A stretch of 64,000 nt of DNA. Origin: Streptococcus anginosus (GTDB lineage Bacteria; Bacillota; Bacilli; Lactobacillales; Streptococcaceae). Positions 20,243-28,943 of this stretch are shown here, piece after piece (position 1 is the stretch's first letter; each line of letters starts with the position of its first letter). A model generated the notes under the pieces. It had not been told where the DNA came from. It did not search any database and was given only the letters and a program-made list of their open reading frames with translations. Where the stretch lies: the NCBI RefSeq assembly GCF_001697145.1, contig NZ_CP012719.1:1212501-1276500 (forward strand), read 5' to 3'. The translations under genes were made by a program, and so were the position numbers.

Positions 20243-20686
20243 TTATGAACAATTTTCCAAGTATTTTCTTCGATTCTTTCTTATATTAGCAATAATAACC
20301 ACTGCAATTGCAAAGAACTCAATTATAAGTTCTGCCGTGAATAGCATCAAATATTTGGGTGTATCTGGCTTTAAATTCAAAAAATATTGTTGTATTTTAT
20401 CACTTTCGGCAACATTAAATGTGTCATCAAATTCTTCGTGTTTCTCTCCAACTGCGTCATATATATCCAAAGAATAGCCATCTGGAAAGCCTTGCTGATA
20501 AACAATCTTACTAACATCATATTCAATGTGAAAATATTCTTTTACACTTTCTACTATATAGTCATCTTGATTTGTAACATATATGCTTCTTTTTGGAAAC
20601 AAAAAATCAGGTGACATAAGCCACAAGGTATATACATCGATTACTATGAACAGAATCAACATCAAGATAAATACTGCTTTCTTCAT
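20243..20686 (-). CDS. Small two-helix membrane protein of unknown function
   Basis: A 147-residue protein with an N-terminal signal/membrane helix, an acidic central domain (about 35-110) probably outside the membrane, a second helix (about 115-137) and a basic tail. It sits between virD4 and ssb and is followed by a strong terminator. I do not recognise it. Entry exclusion or immunity is conceivable from location and topology, but nothing in the sequence shows it. Confidence 0.6.
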   Translation of the reverse strand: MKKAVFILMLILFIVIDVYTLWLMSPDFLFPKRSIYVTNQDDYIVESVKEYFHIEYDVSKIVYQQGFPDGYSLDIYDAVGEKHEEFDDTFNVAESDKIQQYFLNLKPDTPKYLMLFTAELIIEFFAIAVVIIANIRKNRRKYLENCS

Positions 20687-20766
20687 ACACTAATCACTTC
20701 CATAAATTCAAATTTATCTTATTATACTACATATACCCATGCCACATAAAGCTATAACAGAAAATA

Positions 20767-22548
20767 TTACAATCTTGTAATTACTGTATTTCTATTAAGC
20801 TTAACTTTACCTTTTCTCTTGATATATTCCTCAATATCAAAGGCATTTTTCTTATTAAAATCTTCAAGTAACTTGTAATTCTTATGCTTTGTAATATCAA
20901 ATTTATCTGATAAAAACGGTCTTACACCACGAAGCTGAAAAATACATTTACTTCCATCCATAACCGTTATCTCATCTTGGCTCATCAATTCTTTCCCTGT
21001 CTTTTGGTAATTCAGTCCATAGCTATTGGCATTAGATCTTGTTTCAGAAGTGTTATATAAGTCTATGGTCTCTTTACCCAGTGTTTCAGACAGTTCTTTA
21101 AGTGTTGTCTTTTCCTTTCCGCCAAGAAACAAGGTGCTATCACAGTTACCTACAATCGTATCTGCATTATCCTTGTAGATTGCCTTTAGCTGAGATTGTG
21201 CTTGCAAGATAATACTCGCTGAAATCTCTCTACTTCGGATTGTTGCAATCAATTTCTCAAATTTTGGAATTAAGCCGATATTTGCAAACTCATCAAGCAA
21301 ACACCTTACATGGACAGGTAATCTTCCTCCATATTCGTCATCTGCCTTATCACAAAGTAAGTTAAATAGCTGTGAGTACATAATAGACACCACAAAGTTA
21401 AAAGTATCATCTGTATCTGAAATAATGACAAACAATGCTGTCTTTCTATCTCCAAGTGTATCAAGTTCAAGTTCATCTTCTTTCATCAAGTCCCTAAGCT
21501 CTTGAATATCAAAAGGTGCAAGTCTTGCACCACATGAAATAAGAATAGACTTTGCTGTTTTTCCAGCAGCAAGTTTGTACTTTTTATATTGCTTAACTGC
21601 AAAATGTGTAGGCTCTTTCTTTTCCAAAGCTTCAAATAGTCTATCAATAGGATTCATATATGTTTCATCATCTTCTCTGACTTCTGAAGCATCTATCATA
21701 TCCAGTAGTGTCGCAAAGTTCTTTTCTTCTCTTGGAGCTTCATAGAAGATATATCCAATAAGAGCTGTATAGTAGAGTTTTTCGGCTTTGACCCAAAAAT
21801 CCTCACCTGCTTTTTCCCCTTCACCCTTAGTGTTTGCAATGATTGTCTGCACTAATTTGAGTATATCTTTTTCACTTCTAAGGTAGGCGAATGGATTGTA
21901 CTTCATGCTCTTTTTGAAGTTGATGGTATTTAAAATTTTTATCTCATAACCATTATCTTCAAGCATCTTGCCACATTCAACGACTATCGTTCCCTTAGGA
22001 TCTGTTACGCAATATGAAGAGTGCATTTGCATTAGGTTCGGTTTTACATAAAATCTCGTCTTACCTGAGCCTGAACCGCCAATAACAAGTACATTTTTGT
22101 TTCTTGCATACTTTGGATTTGCCGGTCTGCCATTCATTGTTAATCGCTCGGTTTGTGTCAGCAAGATATTGTTTTGAAACTTTTCATCCACATACGGCTC
22201 TATATCTTTTCTCGTTCCCCATCGTGCTGATCCATACTCTTTCCCCTGTCTGAACTTTTTTGCATTTTTGCCTTTGGTATAGACAATAAATTTAATTATA
22301 GCTGCCACTCCTACGCCCATTAAAATATCAGCCCCATGAATACTCGGAATAAAGCTCATAGTATTAAGCTCCAATATTCCTTGGAAGATTTTGTCTATCA
22401 CATCGCCACCAGTATAGGCTCTTACATGGTGAGAAAAGATATTGCCAACATAGAAAAATGCAAGATAGGGAATGTTCTGTTTTAGAAACTTTTCCTTATC
22501 TTGCACCTTAAATAAGCCTTTGATGTCCTTTAGTATCTTATCTATCAT
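20767..22548 (-). CDS. virD4: VirD4/TraG-type conjugative coupling protein
   Basis: A 593-residue type IV coupling protein that brings the relaxase-DNA complex to the channel. There are N-terminal hydrophobic segments, then Walker A GGSGSGKTRFYVKPN near 155, YCVTDPKGTI, and Walker B CLLDEFANIG near 420. The C-terminal region contains ILQAQSQLKAIY. The start ATG overlaps the pcfB stop by 4 bp (ATGA), indicating translational coupling. The ICE2 homologue lies outside the window. Confidence 0.94.
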   Translation of the reverse strand: MIDKILKDIKGLFKVQDKEKFLKQNIPYLAFFYVGNIFSHHVRAYTGGDVIDKIFQGILELNTMSFIPSIHGADILMGVGVAAIIKFIVYTKGKNAKKFRQGKEYGSARWGTRKDIEPYVDEKFQNNILLTQTERLTMNGRPANPKYARNKNVLVIGGSGSGKTRFYVKPNLMQMHSSYCVTDPKGTIVVECGKMLEDNGYEIKILNTINFKKSMKYNPFAYLRSEKDILKLVQTIIANTKGEGEKAGEDFWVKAEKLYYTALIGYIFYEAPREEKNFATLLDMIDASEVREDDETYMNPIDRLFEALEKKEPTHFAVKQYKKYKLAAGKTAKSILISCGARLAPFDIQELRDLMKEDELELDTLGDRKTALFVIISDTDDTFNFVVSIMYSQLFNLLCDKADDEYGGRLPVHVRCLLDEFANIGLIPKFEKLIATIRSREISASIILQAQSQLKAIYKDNADTIVGNCDSTLFLGGKEKTTLKELSETLGKETIDLYNTSETRSNANSYGLNYQKTGKELMSQDEITVMDGSKCIFQLRGVRPFLSDKFDITKHKNYKLLEDFNKKNAFDIEEYIKRKGKVKLNRNTVITRL

Positions 22549-23030
22549 AGGCTCTGCTCCTTTTGCTTATTCTTGACTTTATCTTTAGAAATGGTGTTCT
22601 TTGCCATCTCCTTAAATTTCTCTATATTCTTGTGAATTGACTCCTTATTTTTCTCTTTCTTCTCAATATTTGAAAGCACATTTTGAAAAGCTTTATTCAT
22701 AACTTTTGTATCTTTTGCTTGGAAGAATACTGAATGTGTACCTGTTTCCTTATCTTTCATCACTGAGAATTTAACGCCATATTTATTCAATTCTTTTTTT
22801 AATTCTTTTAATTCACCATCTTTAACATTGATTTCTTCAAGCTGCTCTTTCTTAACCATATCTTTAAGTTTGACTTCATTTCCCTCAGCCTTTATAAGTT
22901 TATCTAAGCCACCATGTTGTTTTGATCTCTGTTGTAGCTTCTTTACCTGGCTTAAGATTTCTTGATATGTTGCCTTTAAGACATTAATTTCAATATTAAC
23001 TACTCTATTAGAAATTTCTTCATTTATCAT
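22545..23030 (-). CDS. PcfB family (DUF3801) protein
   Basis: A 161-residue, mostly helical charged protein starting INEEISNRVVNIEINVLKATYQ, as in DUF3801/PcfB proteins. PcfB is an accessory factor that works with the coupling protein and relaxase in Gram-positive conjugation. The gene overlaps its neighbours on both sides by a few bases (TGATG with the rep-like gene, ATGA with virD4). Confidence 0.82.
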   Translation of the reverse strand: MINEEISNRVVNIEINVLKATYQEILSQVKKLQQRSKQHGGLDKLIKAEGNEVKLKDMVKKEQLEEINVKDGELKELKKELNKYGVKFSVMKDKETGTHSVFFQAKDTKVMNKAFQNVLSNIEKKEKNKESIHKNIEKFKEMAKNTISKDKVKNKQKEQSL

Positions 23031-24067
23031 CAGTAACCACCTTCCCTCATATCATAACTAACAAGTGCTGTATAATAGGCATCCATATTTCTTGGTGCAT
23101 TATATGCTGCCGTTAAAATAAATGCTCTTATATTTCTTATTTTTGATTCATTCTCTGATAAAGCATTTACAAGATACTCCATATGCGAAGAATCTATTTC
23201 TCTAAATCTCTCTTGAACAACATATGCTGGTAATTTCGTTTGATTTATTGTTACTGTATCTTCTGCATTTAATACCATAACATCAGCTAAAACTTTAATT
23301 ATTTCATCAAAGGTTTTAGCAATAATCTTATTACCTAGCCTCATGTGTTCGTTATATCCTGTACTTTCTCTTAATTCTTCTAAACAAGATTTATATGATT
23401 TTATTTTTTTACATCCTTCCTCCATTCCGTCCCTTGAATAAAACAGATCTCTTTCACAGATGGGTAGGTGGGAGGAATTCTCTGTAGAAATATATGAAGT
23501 AATCTTTGATGTATTATTTGTAGTAATCTCTGGTAATGGTTCATGCAAGTTGCCATAATGCACTGGTAGATTTTCATCAAATGCATCGGTGCTAAATGCC
23601 TCATTGCATTGGTTGATTTTGCCATCTTCCATTGGTGCATTTTGCCCTAATGCATTAGGCATTGCACTTTTACTTACTTGTTCTAATATTTCTCTTTCTT
23701 TCTCTTGTTTTCTTTGATTTAGTTCAAGATAAAGTTCTTCTAATTTCTTGTCATTTATTGTGTACCACTTCGTTTTATCTCTAGGATCTTTATTATAGTT
23801 TCCAACTAAAAGATAGCCCGCTTTTTCAAGCTTAGAAAAAGTTCTCTTTACTGTATCAACACTTAAATAATCAAAATCTTTTTCTTGCCATGCTCGTATT
23901 GAGTTATATGTCCAATACTTGCCATCATGATAATTGTTACCAGACTTCTTATTTATCTCAATCCAGTAATTTATTTGTTGAAGCACAAGAGCTTCATTTA
24001 AGCCTAATTCTCTGGCTAATGCTTTATTTGCCAGTATAGGTTGTTCATCAAATAAATACATACTCAT
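23030..24067 (-). CDS. RepA-like replication protein with DUF6017-like C-terminus
   Basis: A 345-residue protein. The N-terminal about 110 residues form a winged-helix replisome-organiser-like domain (YWTYNSIRAWQEKDFDY..VKRTFSKLEKAGYL). A low-complexity linker follows (about 130-210). The C-terminus (residues about 285-345, IRNIRAFILTAAYNAPRNM then YYTALVSYDM) resembles DUF6017. In related ICEs the DUF6017 tail usually follows a RepA_N-type domain; here the N-terminus looks phage-like. It probably starts ICE plasmid-like replication. The RBS is AGGAGG before the ATG at 24067. Confidence 0.75.
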   Translation of the reverse strand: MSMYLFDEQPILANKALARELGLNEALVLQQINYWIEINKKSGNNYHDGKYWTYNSIRAWQEKDFDYLSVDTVKRTFSKLEKAGYLLVGNYNKDPRDKTKWYTINDKKLEELYLELNQRKQEKEREILEQVSKSAMPNALGQNAPMEDGKINQCNEAFSTDAFDENLPVHYGNLHEPLPEITTNNTSKITSYISTENSSHLPICERDLFYSRDGMEEGCKKIKSYKSCLEELRESTGYNEHMRLGNKIIAKTFDEIIKVLADVMVLNAEDTVTINQTKLPAYVVQERFREIDSSHMEYLVNALSENESKIRNIRAFILTAAYNAPRNMDAYYTALVSYDMREGGY

Positions 24068-24104
24068 TTCATCGCCTCCTTTCTCTTAAATTTAGGAATA
24101 GAAA

Positions 24105-24133
24105 AAGACGATAGATTTATATTCCATCGTCTT
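24105..24133 (-). terminator. Terminator-like hairpin upstream of the rep-like gene
   Basis: On the minus strand AAGACGAT/ATCGTCTT is followed by TTTTTC. It lies between the CD1845 stop and the RBS of the rep-like gene. Confidence 0.6.
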
Positions 24134-24140
24134 AGATCTC

Positions 24141-24422
24141 TTATATTTCCTTTAATGTATCTTTCGCTACTTCAAGGTATGCTGTAATACACAGTGCAAT
24201 TTTAGGTAGTCCATAAGGACTTATTAAGAATGCTAGAAGTAATGCTACTATTCCAGTTACCATATCTTTCTGTATGAAGCAAGCTACTGCTCCAATAAAT
24301 ACTAGGAAAGATATTATACCTAAAATCATTCCACTAACTTTTATAATAAATTTTAGAAAAGCAATTAGTATCGACAAGATCAATATTATTGGAAATAAGA
24401 TAATTTTCAATGCCCATCTCAT
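24141..24422 (-). CDS. CD1845-type small membrane protein
   Basis: A 93-residue protein that is almost wholly hydrophobic, with three likely membrane segments. Size, hydropathy and place (between the KilA-N gene and the rep-like gene) match the CD1845 family of clostridial ICE proteins. Its function is unknown. Confidence 0.7.
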   Translation of the reverse strand: MRWALKIILFPIILILSILIAFLKFIIKVSGMILGIISFLVFIGAVACFIQKDMVTGIVALLLAFLISPYGLPKIALCITAYLEVAKDTLKEI

Positions 24423-24433
24423 AACAGACCTCT

Positions 24434-25282
24434 CTATTTCTTTGATTTATCCTCTAAACTCTTAATACCTGTATTGTTCAACTTTTCAATTGACATCAGC
24501 TGAGTTCTGGCAAGCTTTCTAAGTTCTATCATTCTTTCTTTTTGATCCATACCTTTACCAATAAGAATTGCATTATAGCTTTCCATATTTGCAAGAACAA
24601 GTAATTCATTCAGACTTGCATAGTCTCTCATATTACCCTTTAACTCAGGATTTTCTTCACGCCACTGTTTAGCTCTCTTGTTAAACAAGGCTACATTGAG
24701 CATATCTGCTTCACTTGCATACTTGTAAGACAACTGTTCGTTGGTAAGATCTTTTAAGAGATATTCTTTGATTGCGTCTGTATGAATTTTGTAGTTAATC
24801 TTGGAAATTTCTCGATTAAGATTCCAACCTAATGATAACTTAGAGTTTTCATCTGACTTAAGTCTTTTGTAATCCTGAATTACATACATCTTAAATTCAG
24901 CAGAAATCCATGAAGCAAATTCAAAAGCAATATCTGTATGTGCAAATGCACCACCATATCTTCCGCCTTTTGAGATAATTCCGATTGCGTCTGTTTTTTC
25001 TACCCATTTCTTAGGGGACAGTGTAAAGGAATTATATCCAGCTTCCGATTTAATTCGGTCGAATTCGACCGAATTGAAATTCATGTTGTTTAAGCTTTCC
25101 CATAAACCAAGAAATTCAATTGTATCTTTTCTTCTCATCCAATTTTTAATTACATCACTTGGTTCATCGCTTTTATATCTAGCAATATCCGTTAGACTTA
25201 TATAGTCGTTTTGAAAGTCTTCAGTATAAATTTGAATAGCAAAACCTTTTGCTTCAATCGTGTCTTTTTTTGCCTTAGACAT
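24434..25282 (-). CDS. KilA-N domain DNA-binding protein, first gene of the ICE1 transfer block
   Basis: A 282-residue protein. The N-terminal KilA-N domain has FQNDYISLTDIARYKSDEP and GGAFAHTDIAFEFASWIS. The C-terminus is helical and charged. KilA-N proteins of phages and mobile elements bind DNA, and this one is likely to regulate or protect the element. It lies at the right end of ICE1, next to the junction with the hsdM remnant. The coding sequence contains an unusual perfect 24-bp palindrome (25052-25075). The RBS is AAAGGAGG. Confidence 0.85.
   Translation of the reverse strand: MSKAKKDTIEAKGFAIQIYTEDFQNDYISLTDIARYKSDEPSDVIKNWMRRKDTIEFLGLWESLNNMNFNSVEFDRIKSEAGYNSFTLSPKKWVEKTDAIGIISKGGRYGGAFAHTDIAFEFASWISAEFKMYVIQDYKRLKSDENSKLSLGWNLNREISKINYKIHTDAIKEYLLKDLTNEQLSYKYASEADMLNVALFNKRAKQWREENPELKGNMRDYASLNELLVLANMESYNAILIGKGMDQKERMIELRKLARTQLMSIEKLNNTGIKSLEDKSKK
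25052..25075. repeat. Perfect 24-bp palindrome within the KilA-N coding sequence
   Basis: Centred on GAATTC, with 12-bp arms beginning AATTCGGTCGAA. It encodes NSVEFDRI. Chance occurrence of so long a perfect palindrome is low. Confidence 0.7.
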
Positions 25283-25341
25283 GTGAGTTCCTCCTTTATG
25301 CTGATGTACTGTTTACAACATTTATTTTCGTAATAACTGCT

Positions 25342-26988
25342 CTAAACAGCACACCAACGATTCATTTTTTTGATTTTAAACTTTGGTAGAAGCTCTAAAA
25401 CCCTTGTATTTACTTGACTATTTGCCTGTGTCATTATTATGACACGAAACCCACAAGCCGGATCGTATACAGTGTCTCCTGGCTTAGGATCCATCAGCAT
25501 AACCATCAATTTTACAATCGTTCTTGGTGTGTAATATTCACCAGCATTTTTCTTAGATAGGTCAGCAAACTTCTTGATGAGGTATTCATATGCATCACCC
25601 ATTACATCTGCGCTATAGTTTTTATTTCCGACCTTCAGACTAGACATGTGTTCGATCAAATCTTTTAATCTTTCATCTGTAAGCTTTGTTTTGTCGGTCC
25701 AAGTAACATCATCAAAACTTGAGAACACTCCGCTAAGAGTTCCTGGATTAGCTCGTTCAATACCATTCATAGCTTTGACGATAATCTTACCCACATCCTG
25801 ACTTGCATTTCTTAAATCTTTCCAGTGACAACCTTCTGGAATTACAAAGCTGTGATTTTCATCAAATGCAGCAAATTCCTCGTCGCCACCTGAAAGTTCT
25901 AATGCTTCCTGAGTTTCTTCATCATAAACATCGCTTATTCTTTTAAAGAACAAGATCGGTGTTACATAGTCCTTAAACTCATCTTGGTTAATTGGACCTC
26001 TCAAAATATTACAAGCTTCATACAGATGAGCAAATAGCTTCTGACTTGTTGTCTCTTCGTTTTCAGGGATAGAATCTTTCAATTCTTGATCCGCTGTCTC
26101 TGTCGCTGATTGAATCATAGATTCTCGACCTCCAGTCTTAACTTTTTTATCTTCAGAACGTTTTATTCTAACGCTCATATCATCGTGCATTTTCTCCATC
26201 ACCGGAGGATATTTGTTTTCAAATAGTATCAATAGCTGCATAAGCTTCTGATCTAAGAATGTCAATGCATGCTTTCTTATATCTGTCGGAATGCCATAAT
26301 ATGCTTCTGCAACTCCACCACAGATGGCTGCAACCGTATCACTGTCTCCACCAATAGATATTGCATTTCTAATTGCATCTTCAAATCCAGTAGACTCGAA
26401 GAAGGCCTGTAAAGCTAGTGGTACTGTTTCCTGACAGGTTTCATTAAACTGATATGTATCGCGAATTTCATCCAAAGTGAAGTTCATTGGATAATAATTC
26501 TTATCAATGTAATCTCTTATTTCAAAGATATTGCTTCCCGTCTTGGCCATAAAAATCGCAACAGCGGTCGCTTCAGCACCTTTAATTCCTTCTGGATGAT
26601 TATGACTAACTTCTGTCACTAATCTTGACAGTTTCTTAGCTTCCTCAATACTATTAGCAGCAAAACCAGCTGCACTTACTCGCATTGCAGCTCCATTTCC
26701 ATAGCTGTTATATGGCTTAGGATCATCAGAAAAAATCCATCCATAAAAGCTTCCACCATATCCGCAGTCGGGATAATTTCTACCAATGTTCTGCATACAT
26801 TCAACCGCATTTTTCGATAAATCACTATGGTCTTTTTTACTTACCAATATCGCCTGCGCAATTGCTAGACTCATGATACTGTCATCGGTAAGAAAACACT
26901 TATAAGTTAAAAACTCAAAATCTTTACTTCTGTGATTATTCCATTCAAAACGAGACCCGACGATATCTCCGATAATCGCTCCTAACAT
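25342..26988 (-). pseudogene. ADP-ribosylglycohydrolase-HsdM fusion, truncated in the methylase
   Basis: 548 residues. Residues 1-260 form an ADP-ribosylglycohydrolase domain (MLGAIIGDIVGSRFE, FLTDDSIMSLAIA, ISIGGDSDTVAAICG), which removes ADP-ribose from targets. A linker leads to an HsdM N-terminal domain (SQKLFAHLYEACNILRGP) and the start of the methylase domain (AGEYYTPRTIVKLMV). The protein leaves the HsdM pattern inside SAM motif I: VYDPACG is followed by unrelated sequence and an early stop. I infer that ICE1 DNA replaced the rest of hsdM. The gene follows the 27001-28614 gene by 12 bp with AGGAGG overlapping that stop. The N-terminal domain may still be made. Confidence 0.8.
25428..25445. 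repeat. Palindrome at the hsdM/ICE1 junction
   Basis: GTGTCATTATTATGACAC lies about 5 bp from where the HsdM frame loses homology. It may be part of the ICE1 end. Confidence 0.4.
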
Positions 26989-27000
26989 CTAACGACCTCC

Positions 27001-28614
27001 TTAAATTCTTGCTTGAAGTCTTGATAACGTTGAACTCCATCTATTTTCTGCCTCTTGGATGGCTTTCTTATATGCTTCAAGTTCTTTTGTATATTCCTCG
27101 GCTATTGATTTTTGTTCTTCAATAGAAGGAAGTGGAATTTCTATATTATTTAATTCCTTATAGCTGATATTCATTACTGCAGTACCCTGCTGTCTAGTAA
27201 CTAACATCTTTCTTCCTAGCGGACTATCAAAGAATAGCTTTAAATAAATTGTGGATAAGCTTTCGTCTGTAGCTCTAATAACTATTACATTCGATGAAGC
27301 AATACATGGATATGTCTGCTCCTCAAATATAGCTATTCTTATAGCTGTTCCTCTTGCAGGTATTAAAAGGTCACCTGTCTGGAGAATATAGTTTGTAATC
27401 TTTCGATCCTCTTCATCTAAATGATCCAAAGAGGAATAATCAATTTCATACTCACCAATATTAGAAATATTAACAACACCAATACTTCCGTTAGGATCTT
27501 TTCGATTGATTGCTTTTCCTCTAAAAATAGAAGCAACCGTTCCAAGCTCCTGTTTTTTCACATTTGACTCCTGGAATTTTATCCAATCTTCGTCTTGAGC
27601 TTCAAATATTCTATCAACGTTCCAATCTCCCATATCTGTCAGCTCATCTTCGAGTACAAAAGTGTCATCTTGAACTACAAGTTTTTTATTACCTGTTTTA
27701 CGTGCATTTTCATCCTCAAAAACAAATCTCTTGATGGTAACTTCATCTGTTCTTCCAGTTGTAATAATAAGAAGGAATGTCTTTACTCCTGTATTATCGA
27801 AAATCCCTGATGGCAAATCAGATATCTCTTTTAGGCAATACATTGATTGCAAGAACTCTCTTAACTCTTTTACTGTTCCTCCAGCAAATGTAATTTTAGC
27901 CGGTAACACAATTGACAAGATACCCTCGCTTTTTAAATGAAGAGCTAAGTTCTCGGCAGCAATCATGTCATACTCTCTGCAAATAAACTCAGAACTTTCA
28001 TCAGCTTTATCTCTGACACCAAACACCGGAACAGATAAAATCAAATCAAATTTTTCAGATGTAAATTCATACTGATATATATTTATCTGCTTGATATCAA
28101 CCATGTCATTGTCGTCAAACATCTCATTTAAGACTTTGTAATAAAACGCATCCATTGTTGTCAAAGTAAAATGAGAATCATAATGTGTTTCAACAAGCCT
28201 TTCTAAAAATGGTGAAAACTTCTCCGCTTCTGCAATGAGAACTTCTTGAAAACCATCGATGAAATTCTTTTCCATTTCATCAACAACTGACTCAGGAACT
28301 CTAAACTTTGATCTGTCATCCCCATATTCTAAAATGTCAGTCCAACTAAGTTCATCGAATCCCTGTAAAGTTCTATAGATATCAACAAATCTTTCTTTCT
28401 CTGGAAATGGATTAGGAATCTCAAAATCAGTAGCAACACTTTCCATTAATTGATACAATTCGTCATAATCCATTTCGTTTTGAGCACAGTCCTGAAGGAC
28501 CATTACTTTTTTCAATACAGCTAAAACACTTTGATATTCATTCGGCGTATTATTCCCTCTTATAGCATTAAAGAAGGAATACACTCTATCGATTCTTTTA
28601 TCATTCTTTTTCAT
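27001..28614 (-). CDS. Degenerate N6-methylase fused to an HsdS-like specificity domain
   Basis: 537 residues. The N-terminal about 330 residues look like a type I methylase core whose catalytic motif IV is replaced (LILSVPVFG instead of NPPY/F). The later methylase features remain (LALHLKSEGILSIVLPA). Residues about 355-537 are a target-recognition domain with coiled coil, as in HsdS (ELGTVASIFRGKAI, PARGTAIRIAIFEE, NIEIPLPSIEEQKSIAEEY). It is the first gene of the hsd-like operon, has its own strong promoter and operator, and is followed closely by the ADP-ribosylglycohydrolase-HsdM gene. It may supply specificity while its partner supplied methylation. The assignment to a particular system is uncertain. 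Confidence 0.75.
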   Translation of the reverse strand: MKKNDKRIDRVYSFFNAIRGNNTPNEYQSVLAVLKKVMVLQDCAQNEMDYDELYQLMESVATDFEIPNPFPEKERFVDIYRTLQGFDELSWTDILEYGDDRSKFRVPESVVDEMEKNFIDGFQEVLIAEAEKFSPFLERLVETHYDSHFTLTTMDAFYYKVLNEMFDDNDMVDIKQINIYQYEFTSEKFDLILSVPVFGVRDKADESSEFICREYDMIAAENLALHLKSEGILSIVLPAKITFAGGTVKELREFLQSMYCLKEISDLPSGIFDNTGVKTFLLIITTGRTDEVTIKRFVFEDENARKTGNKKLVVQDDTFVLEDELTDMGDWNVDRIFEAQDEDWIKFQESNVKKQELGTVASIFRGKAINRKDPNGSIGVVNISNIGEYEIDYSSLDHLDEEDRKITNYILQTGDLLIPARGTAIRIAIFEEQTYPCIASSNVIVIRATDESLSTIYLKLFFDSPLGRKMLVTRQQGTAVMNISYKELNNIEIPLPSIEEQKSIAEEYTKELEAYKKAIQEAENRWSSTLSRLQARI

Positions 28615-28658
28615 GAGCAGCTCCTCCTGCTGTTAGATATTCTAAACCTTCTAACGAT

Positions 28659-28687
28659 ACTATATCACCATGCAAGTTTGTTGTCAA
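28659..28687 (-). promoter_or_regulatory. Sigma-70 promoter of the hsd-like operon
   Basis: -35 TTGACA (28682-28687), 17-bp spacer, -10 TATAGT (28659-28664), about 45 bp upstream of the ATG. Confidence 0.8.
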
Positions 28688-28692
28688 TGTAT

Positions 28693-28712
28693 TTTGGTAT
28701 TTGTATACCAAA
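28693..28712. promoter_or_regulatory. Inverted-repeat operator candidate next to the hsd promoter
   Basis: TTTGGTATTTGTATACCAAA has 8-bp arms and lies 5 bp upstream of the -35 box. Confidence 0.5.
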
Positions 28713-28943
28713 GTTTTCAAATCATTGATTTTTATCTTTATCACCTTATATACAATCGTTATAGGGTGAACCCCAGGGTTCATTTTTTTCTTGTTATCTA
28801 TCTCCTAATGTCAACCTTGTCTTATGGACCAGTTCCCACACAGCCATTTCCGAGCATAAAAAGAAAGGCTTTCCAGCAGCCAATCGTACTCTTTAACGAT
28901 AGTTCTCTGAAAAGCCTTTTATTTACTACATTATTTTTACTTC
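28713..28943. other. Noncoding junction between the hsd-like operon and the recombinase; probable ICE2 left end
   Basis: It contains the palindrome TGAACCC-CA-GGGTTCA (28767-28782), whose GGGTTCACC-like sequence recurs at 28947-28955 over the recombinase stop, and a terminator (28864-28919). An attachment site is likely here; the crossover cannot be fixed. Confidence 0.45.
28864..28919 (-). terminator. Terminator after the serine recombinase
   Basis: On the minus strand AAAGGCTTTT pairs with AAAGCCTTT across a long structured loop, followed by CTTTTT. Confidence 0.6.

Noticed and set aside
28601..28783. Minus-strand 60-codon frame upstream of the hsd-like operon
   Set aside because: It covers the consensus promoter and operator of that operon and has no family resemblance.
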